Program-made: the position numbers and the translations under genes | NCBI GenBank assembly: GCA_035235625.1 | Contig: CP141150.1 | Coordinates: 25,250,756 to 25,314,755 of the forward strand | Source of the DNA: Saururus chinensis | Taxonomy: Eukaryota; Streptophyta; Magnoliopsida; Piperales; Saururaceae | Length of the DNA: 64,000 bases | Direction: 5' to 3' | Notes under the pieces: generated by a model | What the model was told of the DNA's origin: nothing | The model's database searches: none | Seen by the model: the letters and a program-made list of their open reading frames with translations, nothing else | Part shown: in pieces, positions 12,088 through 24,472 of the stretch | Layout of the letters: each line of letters begins with the position of its first letter | Position numbering within the stretch: position 1 is the stretch's first letter

Positions 12088-13992
12088 AATTAGCGTTGTT
12101 GCCAGTAGAAAACCATCAGACTTTGATGATACTTTTGAGGTTGACGTGGTTGAGAGTCTAGTGGAGGATGCTTTTCTTTTTATTTATTTTGATGATCCAC
12201 TAAATATTTGCTTAACTCACTTTGATTTGATTAGAATTGATAAGAGAAGATAATTGATTTGAAAGACCCTGGATGAGTCTAGATGGAGGTGTGCCTAGCT
12301 GAAGACAGTAAACTTAGCGCTCCTGGGAGGCAACCCACTTTTGGTTTTGATAGTTATTTTTGTTTAATAGTTAGTTTGTTTTTCTTTAGTTAGTTCTTAG
12401 TTTATTATCCTTGTTGATTGCTCTAATCATTATTAGGGTGTGCTTATATGATTTATTATTGATTTACCCTAATGTGCTTATGCTTGTGTTTTATTGACTA
12501 TTTTTCTTTTGATAGCTATGTACATGAGCACATCAACTGATATATTATCTCTTCTTTCCTCTTTTCTTATATTATGCATTGCATTTGTTTTTTTTTTATA
12601 TATTGAGGACAATGTTTAGTTTAGGTTTGGGGGTGTAGAAAGAGATATTTCTCTTATGTTTTTTTAGTTTTACTTAAAAAATAAAAATTTGAAAAAATAA
12701 TTCGATTTATGTTTTTGCTCATTACATTGATGCTTATTTTAGACATGTGACTGTATTTAATGACATCATATTGCTTAGAATATGACTTGACATATTTAAT
12801 AATTTTGAGTTCTGATTACTTCATATTGGTTTCTTGTGCTCTTATTTTGAAAAAACTAAGAAAGAAATTTGCCTATTTGAGAATTCGAGCCCTTGATTAT
12901 GGTCTTACATCTTAGTGGATATCATTGAATTTAAGTAATTATGTTCTTATGAGAGTAAAACTTTGACCTGATCTAGTAGTACTCATGTTATCATAATAGA
13001 GTTTGGGGCTTCACTATTCTTGGTTTGTAGAACAGTTGAGGACTTTTCATCAACAAAATTCAAGTTGATTGCATAATGTGCTCAAGAAATGTGAAAAAAA
13101 AGTGAAAAAAAGAATGAAAAATTGGAAAGAGCTAAAGTCACTCTATTGAGTAGACCGGGACTCGGCGTGCCTCACTAAGCATAGGGTGTTCAAGTAAAAA
13201 AGGTAGAGTTAATTAATTTATAACATGCATAGCCTTGAAGCCTATTTGGTTCAAGTTATTAAGTTTGAGGGGTTCTTTAACACCTAGTGCCCTAAGCCAA
13301 CTGGATTGGGAGTCACTGGCCTAACACTTGTTACATGGATCTTATAGAAAGCTTAAAAAGGCTAATCCTTACACATGTCATGTGAGATGAACATAAAATT
13401 CTTGTGGGACATTATGCAATTATATCTTGAATGAGTTGTCAGGTGATTTAGGGTGTTTTACTTTTTTCAAGGTAGGTTTTGCATGATTCTCTATTATCAT
13501 CTCTTGAAGATGAATGAATGCCAATGTCTATTTTTGAGTGTTAAAATTGAAATTGCTGAGTGGACATCAGACACATTGAGTTGTTCGATTCAAAAGATTG
13601 GGATTGTACAATTACTTGGCAATGTTTATTTTTTTTAAAACTATTATGTATGTATGAGTACTTGCCACCAATATGAAGTTGTCAGAATAAATTATTGTTT
13701 AAGAAGACAAGTTGTATTATGCATGATTAATTTTACTAAATGAAGTCACATGTTTAAGGGGAGTTAATTTGTAATTTTCTTTTATCATTTCAGTTTTGAA
13801 TTTTCTAGGTAGATTCGCTACAAACCCTCACGAGACTATAACTCGTCTACTAGTGTATGTTAATGGTTTAAAGGCTTATTGTATATGCTAAATGCAATCA
13901 AGATTTCTTGCGGAAGTTTAGTTAGTTTTGTTTTCTATTGTTTTAATTTTTGTTTTGCTCGAGGACTAGCAAAAAGTAGGTTTGGGGGTATT

Positions 13993-14934
13993 TGATTCAC
14001 TAAAATAATGTTTCATTAAATGTTTTCAAATTTTGAATTGCAATCTGTTTTGTGTTAATTCATTGCTTATTTTATCTATTTATGTTTTGAATAGGTTAGT
14101 TAGACCTTAATTGGGTTTACATGTCTAAACACGCTTTAACAAGATCCAAGTAGAAGGAGTGGAACTCAACTACCCAAAGCTATTTAAAAGTCATGAATGG
14201 GATCCTAATAGTCTAAACATGCATGGAATTGTTGAACACAACCTTTTGGACCCATTGGATTTGAGATTTGCATCATGAAAACTAAATTGGGAAAGAAGCT
14301 GATTCGGACAGATTGACACAACCTTAGTTTTTCGACCATATCTTTCTATGTATAATTCGGATTGATATGATTAGGGTGGAATTAGAAAGAAGACTTCTGT
14401 GGCTACAATTATTATGTAGGAACAAATTCAAAATTCTGAAGATTTATGGGTGAAATATGGCATGCAAAGGGACATCTAGTTAACTAACCCGAGGCCAACA
14501 CATGAAGAATCTTTTCATTGGTTGTGATTGATATACATAAGGAAAGATAATGAGACATATTAGATAACTAAAGGAAGATTCAAAGATAGTTATTTGCTAA
14601 ATAAATTATTGATTTATTTGATTGATTTAGAATCTAATCATTGCCAAAGAAGTAACAAATCAGACAATCAATTAGGATGTAATCGAAAGATATGATTGGA
14701 CTTTCACATTTGAAGCAACCCCTTCTACTCCTATAAATAGAGGGGTGGACATGATAGAAGCATCATCCCCTCCTATTTGGAACTCTCTTCTCCTATTTTT
14801 CTTCTCTTCTTTTGTATTTTTGTTTTTAGTTTTATTGTAATGGCTTTCTAAGTTCTCAACCTTGTCTACTATAATTGGCAAGTAAAATAAATCTAAATGT
14901 GACTTCATCATAGTCTTGGTTTAGACGTAACAAC
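13993..14934 (+). repeat. Athila-type LTR, shortened
   Basis: It begins TGATTCACTAAAAT after a polypurine motif and ends AGACGTAACAAC. It carries the long-form block and the TATA box, and is shorter than its relatives. Confidence 0.8.
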
Positions 14935-14935
14935 G

Positions 14936-15050
14936 CTACTCCAATTTGGGTTGTCTTCTATTCAATGGATTTCTTCAAGGTTAGCATCATCTTAGGCTTG
15001 GCAACGGATAGCCAACTCCTCTTGGGAGAGAACATTTTGAAAAATCTGAT
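14936..15050 (+). pseudogene. DUF724-domain gene remnant
   Basis: Just right of the Athila LTR the sequence reads PIWVVFYSMDFFKV, matching the DUF724 motif PIWEVFSSMDLFKA of the intact gene at 23411. It then runs into GLATDSQLLLGENI, which resembles the LLLGEN/LLLGGN motif of the two F-box pseudogenes (near 19960 and 26730). It is too short to be a gene and appears to be a fused scrap of the same tandem family, cut on the left by the retroelement. The DUF724 match is fairly clear; the F-box match is weak. Confidence 0.5.
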
Positions 15051-15055
15051 TTTTA

Positions 15056-15450
15056 ACTGTTAAGAAGATCACCATTTTTTAAAATGACAAAGTTAGGTTG
15101 CTCACATTGACGATTCTATTGATGGTGAGGATATAGGATTCTTGTTACAGTTCTTCAATTTATCAAGGAAAAATGGATTGCTCAATTCTTATTGAGGCCT
15201 ACTCATGGTCATTATTCTAACTTTAAAATTATTATAGTGTCATCCAATTTATTTCTTAAATTCGTATTATATATGATATCCATAGGTTTGAGAAGAAAAT
15301 ATGTAGTTAGAGAAAGGCTTAATAAAATGATTGAACAACCGGGCACAAATTATTTATGAAATACAAGTGATCTTAATGTAAGGGACACAAATAGGTAATG
15401 TAATTAAGACATGTAAATTAAATGTGTGTTCCTATGACTGTTTACATATT
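15056..15450. repeat. Block R, right copy
   Basis: Direct repeat of 4253-4665, separated from it by the Athila cluster and a gene scrap. Non-coding. Confidence 0.8.
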
Positions 15451-16262
15451 GTTATTTTTTATACTTGGTAAATTATTGCTTATGTGCATTCATTTTGTTT
15501 TGTGAGCGTGTGACTTGAGGCTCCCATAAACTCGTTTGTATTTATTGGTATTTAATTTGTAAAGGAAGTGGGTATTGAGAACTTTGTATTTAGTTTTAGA
15601 AGATTTACCTTTTCATTGACATGCAATGATTGTACTATATGTGACGGTTGACGTACTGAATAATGATTTTTTGTCGGTTTTCGTTCATAGTTGATAATTG
15701 CAATTATGAATTATAAATTTATATTAAGGAAATAACTTATTTATTTAATGTATTTCATTTGGTTTTATGTACATATGGGCATGTAATACTTTTTTTTATA
15801 TTAGGTGATTGTATTTATAAATTATAATATTTTGATTGGTAAATATCTTATTCAATTAATATAATTTCATTTGGACCTAAATACTTATTGGTGTTCTTAT
15901 TTATTTCTATAGATTTGCCTAATGACTATATTAATTGTGAATGTTAATTTCATGTTGTGTCTTGTTCAATGTCGGTTGTATTAATGCTATCCCATTGAGT
16001 GGTAATGACTTAAGTAGGGTACTGATTATTTAGATCCACTGATTCGTTGATAATAAATATGTCTTTTCATTTGCCATGCCCCTGCCTATAAGACCTATTA
16101 CTTTAAATGTCCCATGCATGTCTTATTTGAACAATATGTTCTATTCATTGCTAGGTTTTGCATCTTCAGCTATTATGTAGAATAAATTTATTATTTTATA
16201 ATAAATATGCATTTATTGTACATTGCATATTGCATTACATGTTTGATAAATTTTAGAAACCC
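15451..16262. other. AT-rich intergenic stretch
   Basis: No recognisable gene or repeat. An acceptor-like TTTTAG lies just before the DUF724 pseudogene start codon. Confidence 0.5.
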
Positions 16263-17200
16263 ATGTTGGTTCTAGATGCGGTGTCTATGACAAGAATTTA
16301 TTCTCTTGGTGTTGATGATGTATTAGACATTGAGTTAATTGAATGCACTGAAATTGCCTCTGATATTGTGTAGATAATCAATATGAATGTTATGAGCCAA
16401 GAAAATTTGGATGAGCCATATTTTGAATGCACTTCAATGTTAGATGCGATTGTGGGAAATGAGGCGACAAATAATATTGTTGTTATTAGTGATTTAGACA
16501 ATGATTTGTGTAAAATCAGTGGCATGAGTCAATCTCTACCTCACAAAGAACATGATTCCCTTAGAATTCGCAATTCAAATGCAGGTAAATAATGTTTTTT
16601 AATTTCTGCTTACACGAGTTTCATGTAATATATCTCAACTTTTTAGTAAATTATAATCTTGTAAGTTTTAATTGCCTACTCATACTCGTTGCAGAGATCT
16701 CTCAATGTACCAATTGTGCGTGTCATTTAAATATGGCAAATCTAGTGTGGGAGATGTTTCATTCAATGGATTTGTTCAAGATGTATCGACAATGACTACT
16801 ACACTTTGGACCCTTGCAAATGGTTGATATGCAAGACCATGAACATAAGGGAATAATGCTCATGATAGATTACATGAATCTTGTCTATAGTTTCTATATG
16901 AGTAACTACTTGGGTGTGGACTATGCAGTAGAAGCTAACGCTGCCAAGGTGTCTGAATTGGAGGCTCATGGTTTTGATATGGAACACATAAGAAAACAAG
17001 GGCATGAAACAGGTGGCTCTGGGTTGCAAAGTGGTGAAATTGGTTATGACGCAACTTTACTAAATACTAAAATATTAGGGATTAAGAGAAAGATGGTGAC
17101 TTATACTCGGGAGGTTTGTGAGATAGATTCCAAACTATTGGGATTGTCCCAACGCAAGAATGAACTGCAAACTCAAATATCAAACTTTAGTGAGCAATAA
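16263..17200 (+). pseudogene. DUF724-domain protein pseudogene (copy A)
   Basis: This is a paralogue of the intact gene at 23411-24472 with the same two-exon plan: exon 1 16263-16584, GT-AG intron 16585-16694, exon 2 16695-17200, with the intron in the same phase and place. Conserved parts are an acidic N-terminal region, the SUMO-interaction-like IVVISDLDNDL, a Cys/His cluster (CTNCACH), the DUF724 core (VWEMFHSMDLFK ... ANAAKVSELEAHGFDMEHI) and a C-terminal coiled-coil-like stretch (IDSKLLGLSQRKNELQ). There are in-frame stops at 16371-16373 in exon 1 and 16793-16795 in exon 2, so I call it a pseudogene. The second lies where the intact copy has a glutamine-proline pair before PHF. If the second stop were real biology, only a short N-terminal product could be made. 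Confidence 0.75.
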
Positions 17201-19355
17201 ACTCAATTGCATAGTAAGCTGAAAATGTTTCAGCATGTAGACTCCTCCATGTGAAATGGCGTTAAATATTTATGTTTATTATATCCTTGGTATGAACAAC
17301 CGTATATTATATGTATTAGTTGTTTACCCATATTCATGTTCTTGTTTTCTTTTATGCCTATGTTTGTTATTTTGATTGTATGGATGAACGTTTTATTATA
17401 AATTATGTTGTAAAAAAATAACTGATAGATGCATGCCAAATAATGCATAGAACTAATTTATTTACGATTATATACTAGGTGATATCAGTTGCTTTTGGGT
17501 TATGATAATGTGTACCTACTAGCATGATACAGATATATGTTAAAACATAAACTGAAGTTCACTCTTAATTAAAAAAAATTTGTGTACCTTAATTCAAATT
17601 GTACACCTCTGGGTTAGTTTCAATTTGAAAAATCATCTAGTGTAGACCCACTTTTGCACGTGCTACATTAAAAATGAAAATTTAGGGTGTAGGCACAACA
17701 ATTGATTTATTATGTCAATGGGGGCGTAGCATTTGGGTCACCTTGTACGGAGATGGCTATCGCTCGTATGGCCCTAATTGGTACTCGTTGCATAGGCAAC
17801 ACAAATGATACAAATCGACTTGATTTAGTGTTTTGTGTATGTGGTTTGACTTATATAAGTCATTTTATCTAGCATTTAGTGTAAGACAACATATTTTAAA
17901 GTTAAAGTTGTAAATAACGTATCATCGTACACAACATTAATCCGCATCATTATAAAAAAAACATAGGTAAACTAAGAATATGAAGTTAAATCTTGTATTG
18001 CAGTAACAGATTCGATGAAATTCAAATATAAATAACCATGACTGGAAACAAGAAATCTATGCAGATTTTTTTGGGGGGCGCCCTTGCTAGAACCTAGACT
18101 ATTATGGAGATTTGTGATTGGGGATCACCATGGGGACTCGAAGGCCCCATGCGATTCAGTTGTATCTGGCGGGGTCACGCCCTCAGAAAATGCTGCACAA
18201 TTAGACGGGGACTCCCCAACTAATTCATTTGTATCTGCCCCCCGGCCTCGGTAAAAAACTCCATAACACTACTACCTAGGTTGTGGCAGCATCCCTTGCA
18301 AAATCGAACGGGGGGTGCCTTCCATTTTACTTATGTGTATCGGGAAGAGGATTCCGCCTACTCCCAGAGCAGAAAAATTCCATAAACCTACCACCTTGAA
18401 TCATATAAAACTGATAATTTCTTGATCATCTCATGACTATAATTCCGTCAAGACAAGCATATTTTAAATAGCAATAAATAAGCTACACAATTTATATATT
18501 TTTTTTTTGTGTTTGACCATATTCATTGTTTTTATTAAAAACCTATTAATAAACTTAACAAGAAAACAAAAGCAAAATGAAGAGAAAACTAAAAACATGT
18601 GTGTACCAAAAGATGGAAAGTATTCAATCATGGGCAACAAGTCAATTTGTTTACTTAGAGATGGCTAATTTCTTAGTGTTGGCTAGCGAACCTATCCTAA
18701 GGCAGTGTCTTTACTTAGAGATGGCGCAAAGAATTTACAGTTTTCCTCCGATTGGGATTATGTCTTAATTTTAAAATTCCCATGTGGCTGAATATAATTA
18801 CAATAAGTTCAGGGAGTTCGTTCTGGTGCACTTCCCCTTCAATAATAGAAGTGGCCATGTCTGCAAGCTCTGCATGTATGGCTGCGGCCGGCATAAGTAG
18901 GCTGGTGTTTTCAAATACTTACTAAAAAAAAGGAATAAATCAGCAGAATTACGTGATGTTTTAAACCTATGTTTTCTTGATAATAAACACATGTTTTTTC
19001 CTATTGGTAAGATTAATTTAAATTTAAAACGAGAAATTGGTTTTTAAAATTAATTGTATAGTATATCTTAGTAAAATATAATTCTTTGTATGGGCCAAAT
19101 GGTTTTGTTTAATTTATATCCAATATTTTTGGTTGTGCAGTCAAAATTTTAGGTACGCAAGCCGTGTGGTTGTTTCTGTGTTGAGTGGCACCTTGTTCGT
19201 GTAAATGTGGGCTTTCATCCAATTTATTGTATCCCGTATTTTGTTTTGGACTTGTTTGTTTGGGCTTTATATTTTTTTGATTATGCACCAAAATGGTACC
19301 ATGTCATGATAGACATGTTTTTTTATGACAATATGTCTTTTTTCATCAAGTTAAA
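17201..19355. other. Intergenic stretch with a G/C-richer block at about 18060-18370
   Basis: No gene is recognised. About 18060-18370 is richer in G and C and contains three loose repeats built around GGGGACTC and TTGTATCTG/TGTGTATCG motifs at about 80-100 bp spacing. The adjoining 18362-18552 segment recurs at 29376-29575 between two DUF724 fragments. Remaining open frames are short and unsupported. Confidence 0.5.
18362..18552. repeat. Dispersed direct repeat (second copy 29376-29575)
   Basis: About 190 bp sharing CATAAACCTACCACCTTGAA, TTTCTTGATCATC, a T-tract and TTATTAAAAACCTAT with 29376-29575, same orientation. In both places it lies near DUF724-derived sequence, suggesting it belongs to the duplicated gene unit. 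Confidence 0.75.
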
Positions 19356-20379
19356 ATGGTTCTCCCTCTTTTTTTCTTGGCAAATTGGGATGAAATTTAT
19401 GGGGTTTTTGAAATTCCTCATGATATCCTTTTCATCGTATTTACAATGATGACAGCGGATGCACTCGCACTAACTCGGCGCACATATTGGAGATGGAGAA
19501 GTGCAATTTTGACTTCAATGTTCATTGTTGAAAGATGCATTTGCTCATCTAGGACGTTCGGCTACTTTCTTCAGCTACAAAGGTCAATTTCAATAGGTAG
19601 ACGCTTTACACCCATAGATCCACGGTTATGCATAAATGACATTTGCAATTTTGATATTCCAGAATCTGTCATTGGTTGCATTGTTCATTTATGGTCATTT
19701 GCCCTTGAAATCTTCTTTTGTTGCTCGAAAAAAGTACTATATATTATGTCCAACTATAAAAAAATGGGCAGTCATTCCACATCCTGTAATTCATTTCACA
19801 TCTTCTAAATACATACTTATTGTCAATCCAAATGATGGGTGGCATTATAGGATTCTTCATTTCATTTGGTCACATACTGCCTTTGAGTCATATTGTTGTG
19901 AATGTTTTGAATCACGGATTTGTAGATGGATTTGGGTTGGGCCAACCAGCATTCGAGCGCCATCTTCTTTTGGGAGGGAACCACCTATTGTCATTGGCCA
20001 AGTTGCGTACGTGCTTATTAGTTGCTCGTGGATCTTTGCGTTTGATGCTCAAAGCCTTTAATTTGATTCAATTGCTTTGCCATATGAGACTAATCCTCCA
20101 AGAGTTGGTAGGAAAGTTTTCCTTGGCAGTAGAGAAGGATCTTTAGATCTACTATATGTGTGCCACAATGTGTTAGACATCTATACACTATCTACCTATC
20201 CTAGGAGACATTGGACTCATACTGCTAAGTTTTTGATGGACCCAATTGTATCCATCTTACCTAGGGCATCTTGCTTCTTATTTCATACTTTTGATAAAAT
20301 TGTTCTGCATGGACTATGGAACTGCTATGTATGGGATGTTGTCAAGGAAGAGATTTCGATGTTGTTGGCGTTGGCATGA
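19356..20379 (+). pseudogene. F-box protein pseudogene (copy A)
   Basis: The start reads MVLPLFFLANWDEIY and is followed by an F-box-like helix set (FEIPHDILFIVF ... LTRRTYWRWRSAI, about residues 18-51), the SKP1-binding module of SCF ubiquitin ligases. Downstream, in shifting frames, are F-box-associated motifs typical of plants: KKYYILCPTIKKWAVIP, ILIVNPNDGWHYRI, HLLLGGNHLL, GSREGSLDLLYVCHNVLDIY and VLHGLWNCYVWDVVKEEI. The order is correct for a plant F-box protein of 330-350 residues, but at least two frame changes are needed to follow it, so it is broken. It sits about 2.2 kb downstream of DUF724 copy A, the same order seen at 23411/26214. The substrate is unknown. Confidence 0.65.
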
Positions 20380-23300
20380 AAAGGTTTAGTTCTACTGTTT
20401 CCTACACCAAAGTGTTATGACGAGCACGCCTATTCAACACAATGGTCGCAAGCCTTGCAATTGTTACACACAGTGGGCTTTAGTAGATGGTCATCTTCAA
20501 CCACTGGATTGAAATCTTTTTTTGCTTTGTTCGGGTATAGTACGAGAACTTTTAAACGACAATATAACGAAGTAGTATGTAACTATGTAGTTTGTTTTAT
20601 TTGAAACAAGGAATGCATATGTAAAAAAAATGCAAACTTTATGTTATTTGAACTTTTTTTATCTAAGCATGTTACTTGTATTTTGTTATTGCACTGTTCA
20701 CCGTGTTCGAAGTTAAGTAGCTATTTTCTAATTATTTTATAATATGGAAACAACTTCTTCATGTACTTTGTGGATTAATTAATTGAAGGTGTGTACAAAT
20801 AAATTGACCTTAGCTCCTCATAGCAAGCATATTTATGGTGTGAATGGCGCTACTCTGGCCAATAGACTTGAAATATCATGATTTACTTTGTTTGACAGAA
20901 CGAATATAATATAGTATTGTTTTGTTGAACTATATGTTTGCATATTTTTGTGTAACCTCAAATGATTTTGTTGCTTTGTACATATTATATTTACATAAGT
21001 TGATTCTTGTCCATGATTTGTTCTTCTTCATAGCACTTTGTATTTTAGTCATTGCCGTTGAATCATTTGCCGTCCTTTGTTCGTAATGTCATATTGTTCA
21101 CATGAGAAACCCCTTGTTGTCACTTAAAATCGCTTAATCATTAGCACAGTTGTCCTTAATTTGTAAACCTCGTTGTGTATGTTAGCAACTATGGAATACG
21201 GAATATCAGCCTCATTGGTATTGTTACATAGTTTATTTTAGACACTTCTTCTATGTTATAAATTCATGAATGTTTGAAGCTTGTTTATGCTAGCGCTTCA
21301 CCTAGCAATAATACACAGCCAATACACGTACTGCTTTAGTATCCTCTATGATGGTGGAACTTGTAGCAGCTTATTTGTGGAACGTTCTCCGTATTATGAT
21401 GCTTTGTTGAGACAAAAGCCATCCTTGATGCATGTGCTGCTCCCTATATTATTGCCAAATATGCGCTTTGTGTCCATGAGGGCAATTTCGCTATCCCATC
21501 AAGCATCTTTCTTATCAAACGTATTCGAATTTTTGTTACCTTGTATGGAACAGGAAAAACAAATTTCCCTATATTTGTATATTGTAACTTGAATAAACTT
21601 TATGTTACACGGTAAGATGGTTTCTTACTCGGATTTGTGACTAAATCTATGCTCCAGCTCTGCTCCACATATCCATTTGGCATGCCAATCTATTGATACA
21701 CATAACATATCTATTTGGTTGTGGATTGAGTTTTCAACATGGTTAACTATTTTTAAGTAGGTTTTATAATTAATGTTTAATAAGAAAAAAATTTCCTTCT
21801 ATGTGGGCCTACAAGCCTATTGTTCACTATGCATATATAGTATGTATATTAGTCTTTTCTTCGTTTTTCAATGTTGTTAATTCTTGCTATATAATTCTCT
21901 AATATGTGTATGTTGATTGTAGTGTTCAAATCTTGGTTTTTACCTATCCATATGTTAAAATTGTTGGCCATATTAAGTTAACTGGTCTATGTTGAAATCT
22001 GTCTCCAATGATACGTGTGAGGGTGTGGGACCACAGAAATTAGTTTTTTTTTCTTCATTTGGTTGTCATTGATAAATCATTGATAAATGACACTATCTTT
22101 TATTGTACAGTATTGTGTTTTTTTCGTCTTTGGCTGTCATATGAGCCAGTTTAGGAGTCTAATATATTTTACATCTATAAATAACGTATTAGTGTCCTCC
22201 TATGTGTCACACCCTTTTCTTCAATTCTTAGTTATATGAAGGTCTTCCATTTAATTTTTTTGTTGGACGCTTCCATATGATATCATTCTCATTTAATTCT
22301 ATTCTATACTTGATATTGTTTGTTTGTGCCACTTTTGGCGTTCACTATTGATATATTGAATATGTCTATCTTTTGTTTGAATTGAAAAGATAGATTATAC
22401 TAAATGAATTTTCATATTATTTTGAAAAAAATATCTATACGTACTTGTTTTTAACCATATGTATACGTTTACAATATAAGTGCATTTCTTTCAGTTTAGT
22501 AGCTGTACATTATCAATCTTATAATTGACTAACAAAGTGGGAAAAAAAGTTGCACGTAGTATAAATCTAATAAAAATCCACATCTAGATAGTAATATCGT
22601 GTATAGTAAAATTGAAGTATTCATTAACTAATGGTTTGGTTAGAATCTTATATTTTTACAAACTATGTTCATTCAACGAGTAAAGTCTATATCAATGAAT
22701 TGTGGATGTGTGTAAATTGAATTGCATGGTTGTCCAATTTATTTAACTACCTTTATTGGTCTTCATCACATATTCATCTTCGGCAGTTTTCCAATCATGG
22801 TTAATGAGTGAAATGAATTGATTTGTAACGTTCAATCTATTAAATCCAATGTGTAATTATAGCATGTACTTTAGTCCCACGCACAATTGGTATTTATATT
22901 ATTTTCCCACCTTGAAACATTCATAATAAAGATCATTTTTGAATTTAATATAATTTATTGTCACACCAATTATGGTTCTATTATTTATGCAACATTCATT
23001 GATATTTAAATACATATAGTAGTGGGCAGTTAGAAAATTTTAATCATTAGTAACAGAAGTGTCTACTCATTTCCCAATTCATTATTTGAAATAGATATAA
23101 AGTGTGAGGTCACCTAGATGATATGTGAAATATATTTAGAATTTGCTTCATTTATATAGGTGTGCATGCCAATCAAGGTACATTTTCTTGGTAATTATTT
23201 TCGTTTCTCTATTCTTATGTGTTCTATTTAATTATGCATGGAATGCTCTTGCTTTGTTTGAATTTTATGTTCCACTTGTCCGTGATTTACCCTTATTTTG

Positions 23301-23410
23301 TCTTCATGTTATTTTTAGTTGTTTACTATTTTTAGATTATTATTGTGTGTATTTATTATTTTATCAACCATGCAATAAGCTTTTTAAGAACTTGATGCTT
23401 TGTTCAGGCA
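20380..23410. other. Intergenic stretch, no gene recognised
   Basis: AT-rich. One 103-codon open frame at 21281-21592 has no recognisable motif, no similarity to neighbours and poor coding character, so it is not called. A TTCAG acceptor-like site at 23404-23408 directly precedes the DUF724 start codon and may end a 5' UTR intron. Confidence 0.5.
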
Positions 23411-24472
23411 ATGGTTCGTACTTTTAGAGCAGCTCGAAAGAACATGTCACGGTTCGTTTCCTTTGATTTGAATACGCATGTTAGTATTGTACCGATGTCT
23501 ACTCCATGTTATAGTTCTCTTGAAGTTGAGGTTGATTCTGATCTTGAGTCAGATGAACCAACAGAAATTAGTTCTGATGTGGGGTGTATGATCAGTACGT
23601 ATGCTTTGACTGAAGACAATTTAAGCAATGCATCTCCTCACGACACCTCAGTGTCAATTACTGTTGTAGCAAATGAGGAAAACAATGTTGTTGTTATTAG
23701 TGATTCAGACGATGAGTTGTGTAGGACCAATGGTAATAGTTACGACTCAACTGACAAAGTATGGGTTGCTCTCAAGCCTAGTAATCCATATGCAGGTGTC
23801 TAATCTTTCATTGTTTTTATTACACAAATTACATAGACTATATTTCCTTTATACACTTGCTTTTTTATATCGATATTTTAAACTATGTTGGAGCTATTTA
23901 TCTTAATGGTTACAGAGAATTCTCATTGTGGTAGTCATGTATGTCATGTGAACATGACACATCCAATATGGGAGGTTTTCAGTTCAATGGATTTATTCAA
24001 GGCTAATCCACAACAACCCCATTTCAAACCGTTAATATTGTATGATGTGAAAGAACGTGAAGATAAGAGAATAAAGCTCATGCTTGATTACATAGCTATT
24101 GCCCATACTTTCTTTGCGATCAACTACATGGGTGTTGATTTTATCTCGGAAGTTAATAGTGCCAAAATGATAGAGTTGGAGGCAAATGGCTTTGATTTGG
24201 AGCATCTAAAGAAACGTATTCAAGAGTTGCACAAATATCTAGTCGATGGTGTTGATAGCGGCTATGAAACAACATTATTAGCTATTCAAATTGTTGGAAT
24301 TCATAAGAAGAGAGTGGAATTAACTCGTGAGATTAATGACATAGATGCCAAAATGCTTGGATTGGCCCAACGAAAGCAAGAACTTCACTCTGAAAATGCA
24401 CATTTTGATGAGCAAGAAACTCATTTACGTAATAGGCTTAAAGTGTTTGAGTCCACAAATGTGTCCCCGTAA
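23411..24472 (+). CDS. DUF724-domain protein with SUMO-interaction-like motif (two exons)
   Basis: Exon 1 is 23411-23795, the GT-AG intron 23796-23915 (120 bp, phase 1), and exon 2 23916-24472, giving 313 residues. Residues 1-90 are acidic and look disordered. VVVISDSDDEL at 93-103 is a classic hydrophobic-acidic SUMO-interaction motif. A Cys/His cluster (HCGSHVCH, 132-139) is kept in the paralogues. Residues 144-237 match the plant DUF724 family: PIWEVFSSMDLFK, PQQPHFKPL (160-168) and ELEANGFDLEHLKKRIQEL. Residues 250-308 look coiled-coil. Many DUF724 proteins carry N-terminal Agenet/Tudor domains; none is seen here, so it is a short form. The family's molecular role is poorly defined. No breaks are visible, unlike the pseudogene at 16263. 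The start is the first ATG after an acceptor-like site, so a 5' UTR intron is possible. DUF724 assignment is from motif memory. Confidence 0.75.

Larger units (their letters stand above)
10645..14934 (+). mobile_element. Shortened Athila derivative: LTR, primer site, protease tail, 3' region, LTR
   Basis: Left LTR 10645-12087 (long form, 1.44 kb), a degraded tRNA-Asp-type primer site at 12088-12104, the gag-pro-subfamily protease tail (about 12106-12290), the conserved 3' non-coding region with TTTAGGTTTGGGGGTGT near 12620 and GTAGGTTTGGGGGTATT before the right LTR, and a shortened right LTR 13993-14934. It is old and heavily reduced. Its left LTR also serves as the right border of the preceding gag-pro segment, so the cluster reads LTR-internal-LTR-internal-LTR. 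The right end abuts a DUF724 gene remnant. Confidence 0.8.

Noticed and set aside
21281-21592. 103-codon open frame between the F-box and DUF724 loci
   Set aside because: No motif, no paralogue in the duplicated unit, no splice or promoter context.
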